A DNA stretch of 7,295 nucleotides from an uncultured Oscillospiraceae bacterium (GTDB lineage: Bacteria; Bacillota; Clostridia; Oscillospirales; Oscillospiraceae). Under the pieces are notes generated by a model. The model made no database searches and was not told the DNA's origin. It saw only the letters and a list, made by a program, of their open reading frames with translations. The stretch spans positions 1-7,295 of the forward strand of contig CAAGIT010000013.1 of NCBI GenBank assembly GCA_900769995.1, read 5' to 3'. The position numbers were made by a program, and so were the translations under genes. This document shows, in pieces, positions 5,927 to 7,295 of the stretch; within the stretch, counting starts at the first letter, position 1; every line of letters begins with the position of its first letter.

Positions 5927-6775
5927 ATGAACATATTGGAATGGCTGAAAATCGTGTTTCTCGGCATTGTCGAAGGCATTACCGAATGGCTGCCGATCAG
6001 CAGTACCGGACATATGATTTTGGTGGACGATCTTTGGAAAACGGAAAACCATCCCGTCCTGACCGCAGAATTTATGGAAATGTTCACCGTTGTCATCCAG
6101 CTCGGTGCGATTTTGGCGGTTGTGGTGCTGTATTTTAAGAAGCTTTGGCCCTTCTGCCGCAGCAATGGCAAGGGCAATGTGCTCCGGCGACATTGCAAGA
6201 TGGACAAAATCACGCTTTGGCTCAAGATCGCGCTCTCCTGTGTGCCGGCGATCATTGTCGGTCTGCCGCTCGATGACTGGATGGATGCACATCTGTATAC
6301 GCCCGTGGTGGTTGCCCTGATGCTGATTATCTACGGTGTCGGCTTCCTGTTTATTGAACGCTACAACCGCCTCCGTACCCCACGCGTGTCTACGCTCGAC
6401 GAATTGAGCTGGAAGGATGCTGCGTTGATCGGTATTTTTCAGGTCTTGTCGTTGGTTCCCGGTACTTCACGTTCCGGCGCGACGATTTTGGGCGGTATTC
6501 TGATCGGTACCTCCCGCGGATTGGCGGCGGAATATACATTCTTCCTTGCAATTCCGGTGATGTTCGGCGCATCGGCACTGAAGCTGGTCAAATTCGGCCT
6601 TGCTTTTACAAGCACACAGCTTGCGGTCCTGCTTTTGGGCATGGCGGTTGCCTTTGTCGTCTCGATTTTGGCAATCAAGTTCCTGCTCGGTTATATCAAA
6701 AAGCACGATTTCTCCGCCTTTGGCTGGTACAGGATTGCACTCGGCATTTTGGTGCTTGCCTGGGCACTCCTATAA
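5927..6775 (+). CDS. uppP: Undecaprenyl-diphosphate phosphatase
   Basis: UppP (BacA) removes a phosphate from undecaprenyl pyrophosphate to renew the lipid carrier used for peptidoglycan and wall polymers; extra dosage gives bacitracin resistance. The 282-residue, highly hydrophobic membrane protein has the two signature motifs: EGITEWLPISSTGH (16-29), with E16, E20, S26 and H29 matching E17, E21, S27 and H30 of the E. coli enzyme, and PGTSRSGAT (178-186), with R182 matching the key arginine. FTVVIQLGAILAVV (53-66) is also typical. Further hydrophobic segments lie near 97-112, 121-143, 201-225, 229-254 and 264-282; length is normal (about 270-290). The ATG has AGAGG seven bases upstream (5915-5919). 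It is transcribed from its own promoter and convergent with psuG. The family call is firm. Confidence 0.97.
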   Translation: MNILEWLKIVFLGIVEGITEWLPISSTGHMILVDDLWKTENHPVLTAEFMEMFTVVIQLGAILAVVVLYFKKLWPFCRSNGKGNVLRRHCKMDKITLWLKIALSCVPAIIVGLPLDDWMDAHLYTPVVVALMLIIYGVGFLFIERYNRLRTPRVSTLDELSWKDAALIGIFQVLSLVPGTSRSGATILGGILIGTSRGLAAEYTFFLAIPVMFGASALKLVKFGLAFTSTQLAVLLLGMAVAFVVSILAIKFLLGYIKKHDFSAFGWYRIALGILVLAWALL

Positions 6776-6781
6776 AAAATG

Positions 6782-6818
6782 AAGGGGCTGTCTCACTGCG
6801 TTAGTGAGACAGCCCCTT
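6782..6818 (-). terminator. Hairpin terminator between convergent psuG and uppP
   Basis: A perfect 16-bp inverted repeat (6782-6797 with 6803-6818) with a 5-base GCGTT loop and GGGGCTGTCTCACT core separates the two genes. On the minus strand it is followed by CATTTTTTATAGG, a good T6 tail, so it mainly suits psuG; that tail runs into the uppP stop codon. On the plus strand the stem is followed by AAAATATT, so termination of uppP would rest on the stem and its terminal TT alone and may be leaky. Confidence 0.85.
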
Positions 6819-6828
6819 AAAATATTCC

Positions 6829-7295
6829 TTAGTTTTCGCAATAAGCCTTTGCGGTCTTGGCTGCCAGACGTGCGTTGTTAAACACGAGCTGGATGTTGGA
6901 TTCCAGGCTGTTGCCGCCGGTCAGTTCCTTGATCTTTGCGAGGAGGAACGGCGTGGTTGCCTTGCCGTGGATGCCCTTCTCTTCTGCCTCGCGGACAGCG
7001 TTCGCAATAGCTCCGTTGATGAAGTCGGCATCCATGGAATACTCCTCGGGGATGGGGTTGGTCACGAGCATACCGCCGCGCAGACCCATCTCATTCTGCG
7101 TCTTGAAAGCAGTGGCGATTTCCTCGGGGGTGTCCATGCGGTAGTCTACGGAGAAGCCGGACTTGCGGGTGAAGAATGCGGGCAGCTCCTTGGTGCCGTA
7201 GCCGATGACGGGGACACCGTGCGTCTCAAGGTATTCGAGGGTCAGACCGAGGTCGAGGATGGACTTTGCGCCTGCGCAGACGACCATAACGGGGG
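6829..7295 (-). CDS. psuG: Pseudouridine-5'-phosphate glycosidase, C-terminal half (cut by window edge)
   Basis: PsuG reversibly splits pseudouridine-5'-phosphate into uracil and ribose-5-phosphate, a step in pseudouridine breakdown that usually follows the kinase PsuK. About 155 residues are visible, half of the usual 300-310, and the reading frame stays open to the right edge. The apparent ATG at 7285-7287 is internal: the preceding codons read PV and continue the family block before VVCAGAKSILD. The lysine of CAGAKSILD (codon 7264-7266) corresponds, from memory of the E. coli structure, to the ribose-binding catalytic lysine. Also typical are TLEYLETHGVPV, ELPAFFTRKSGF, NPIPEEY and the C-terminal NNARLAAKTAKAY. 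The gene ends ten bases before its terminator. Any psuK partner or promoter would lie outside the window. Confidence 0.95.
   Translation of the reverse strand, partial: PVMVVCAGAKSILDLGLTLEYLETHGVPVIGYGTKELPAFFTRKSGFSVDYRMDTPEEIATAFKTQNEMGLRGGMLVTNPIPEEYSMDADFINGAIANAVREAEEKGIHGKATTPFLLAKIKELTGGNSLESNIQLVFNNARLAAKTAKAYCEN

Noticed and set aside
7285..7287. ATG as the start of psuG
   Set aside because: The frame continues through PV to the window edge and the family's conserved block extends upstream, so this methionine is internal and the gene is cut by the window.

Overview
The window looks like chromosomal DNA of a Gram-positive Firmicute, most likely a gut-type member of the Clostridia. 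The pointers are an SLH-anchored secreted protein, AGGAGG-type ribosome binding sites, sigma-A-like promoters in AT-rich gaps between moderately GC-rich genes, and UppP/GlmS/PsuG sequences of Clostridia type. The placement is inference from protein style, not from a search. There are six protein genes, one of them cut by the right edge. No RNA gene, CRISPR array or insertion sequence with a transposase was found, and no gene-free stretch exceeds 300 bases.

Left block, minus strand (about 4234 down to 96): a DEAD-box RNA helicase gene has its own promoter and overlaps by one base the start of a compact, divergent DprA/Smf-like gene. Next comes glmS (glucosamine-6-phosphate synthase), with its own promoter and a downstream terminator. 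The 110-base gap before glmS holds the promoter and an 11-bp inverted repeat whose 3' arm contains the glmS Shine-Dalgarno sequence and is followed by a T-rich run. The DprA-like protein ends in QLSIFD, which looks like a sliding-clamp binding peptide.

Middle block, plus strand (about 4268 to 5858): a promoter with an inverted repeat over its -35 box, divergent from the helicase promoter, drives a secreted protein. Its order is signal peptide, transglutaminase-like domain with an intact Cys-His-Asp triad, InlB-type repeat and three SLH domains. A strong hairpin terminator starts at its stop codon.

Right block: the last bases of that terminator form the -35 box of a consensus promoter for uppP (undecaprenyl-diphosphate phosphatase). 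uppP converges on the 3' half of psuG (pseudouridine-5'-phosphate glycosidase, minus strand), and a 16-bp hairpin lies between them.

Three genes touch the cell envelope: glmS makes the amino-sugar precursor, uppP recycles the lipid carrier, and the SLH protein is displayed on the wall. They have separate promoters, so this is neighbourhood rather than an operon. The points most worth a second look are the clamp-motif DprA-like protein, the glmS leader hairpin with a promoter placed so that its own transcript starts inside the 5' arm, and the transglutaminase-InlB-SLH protein.
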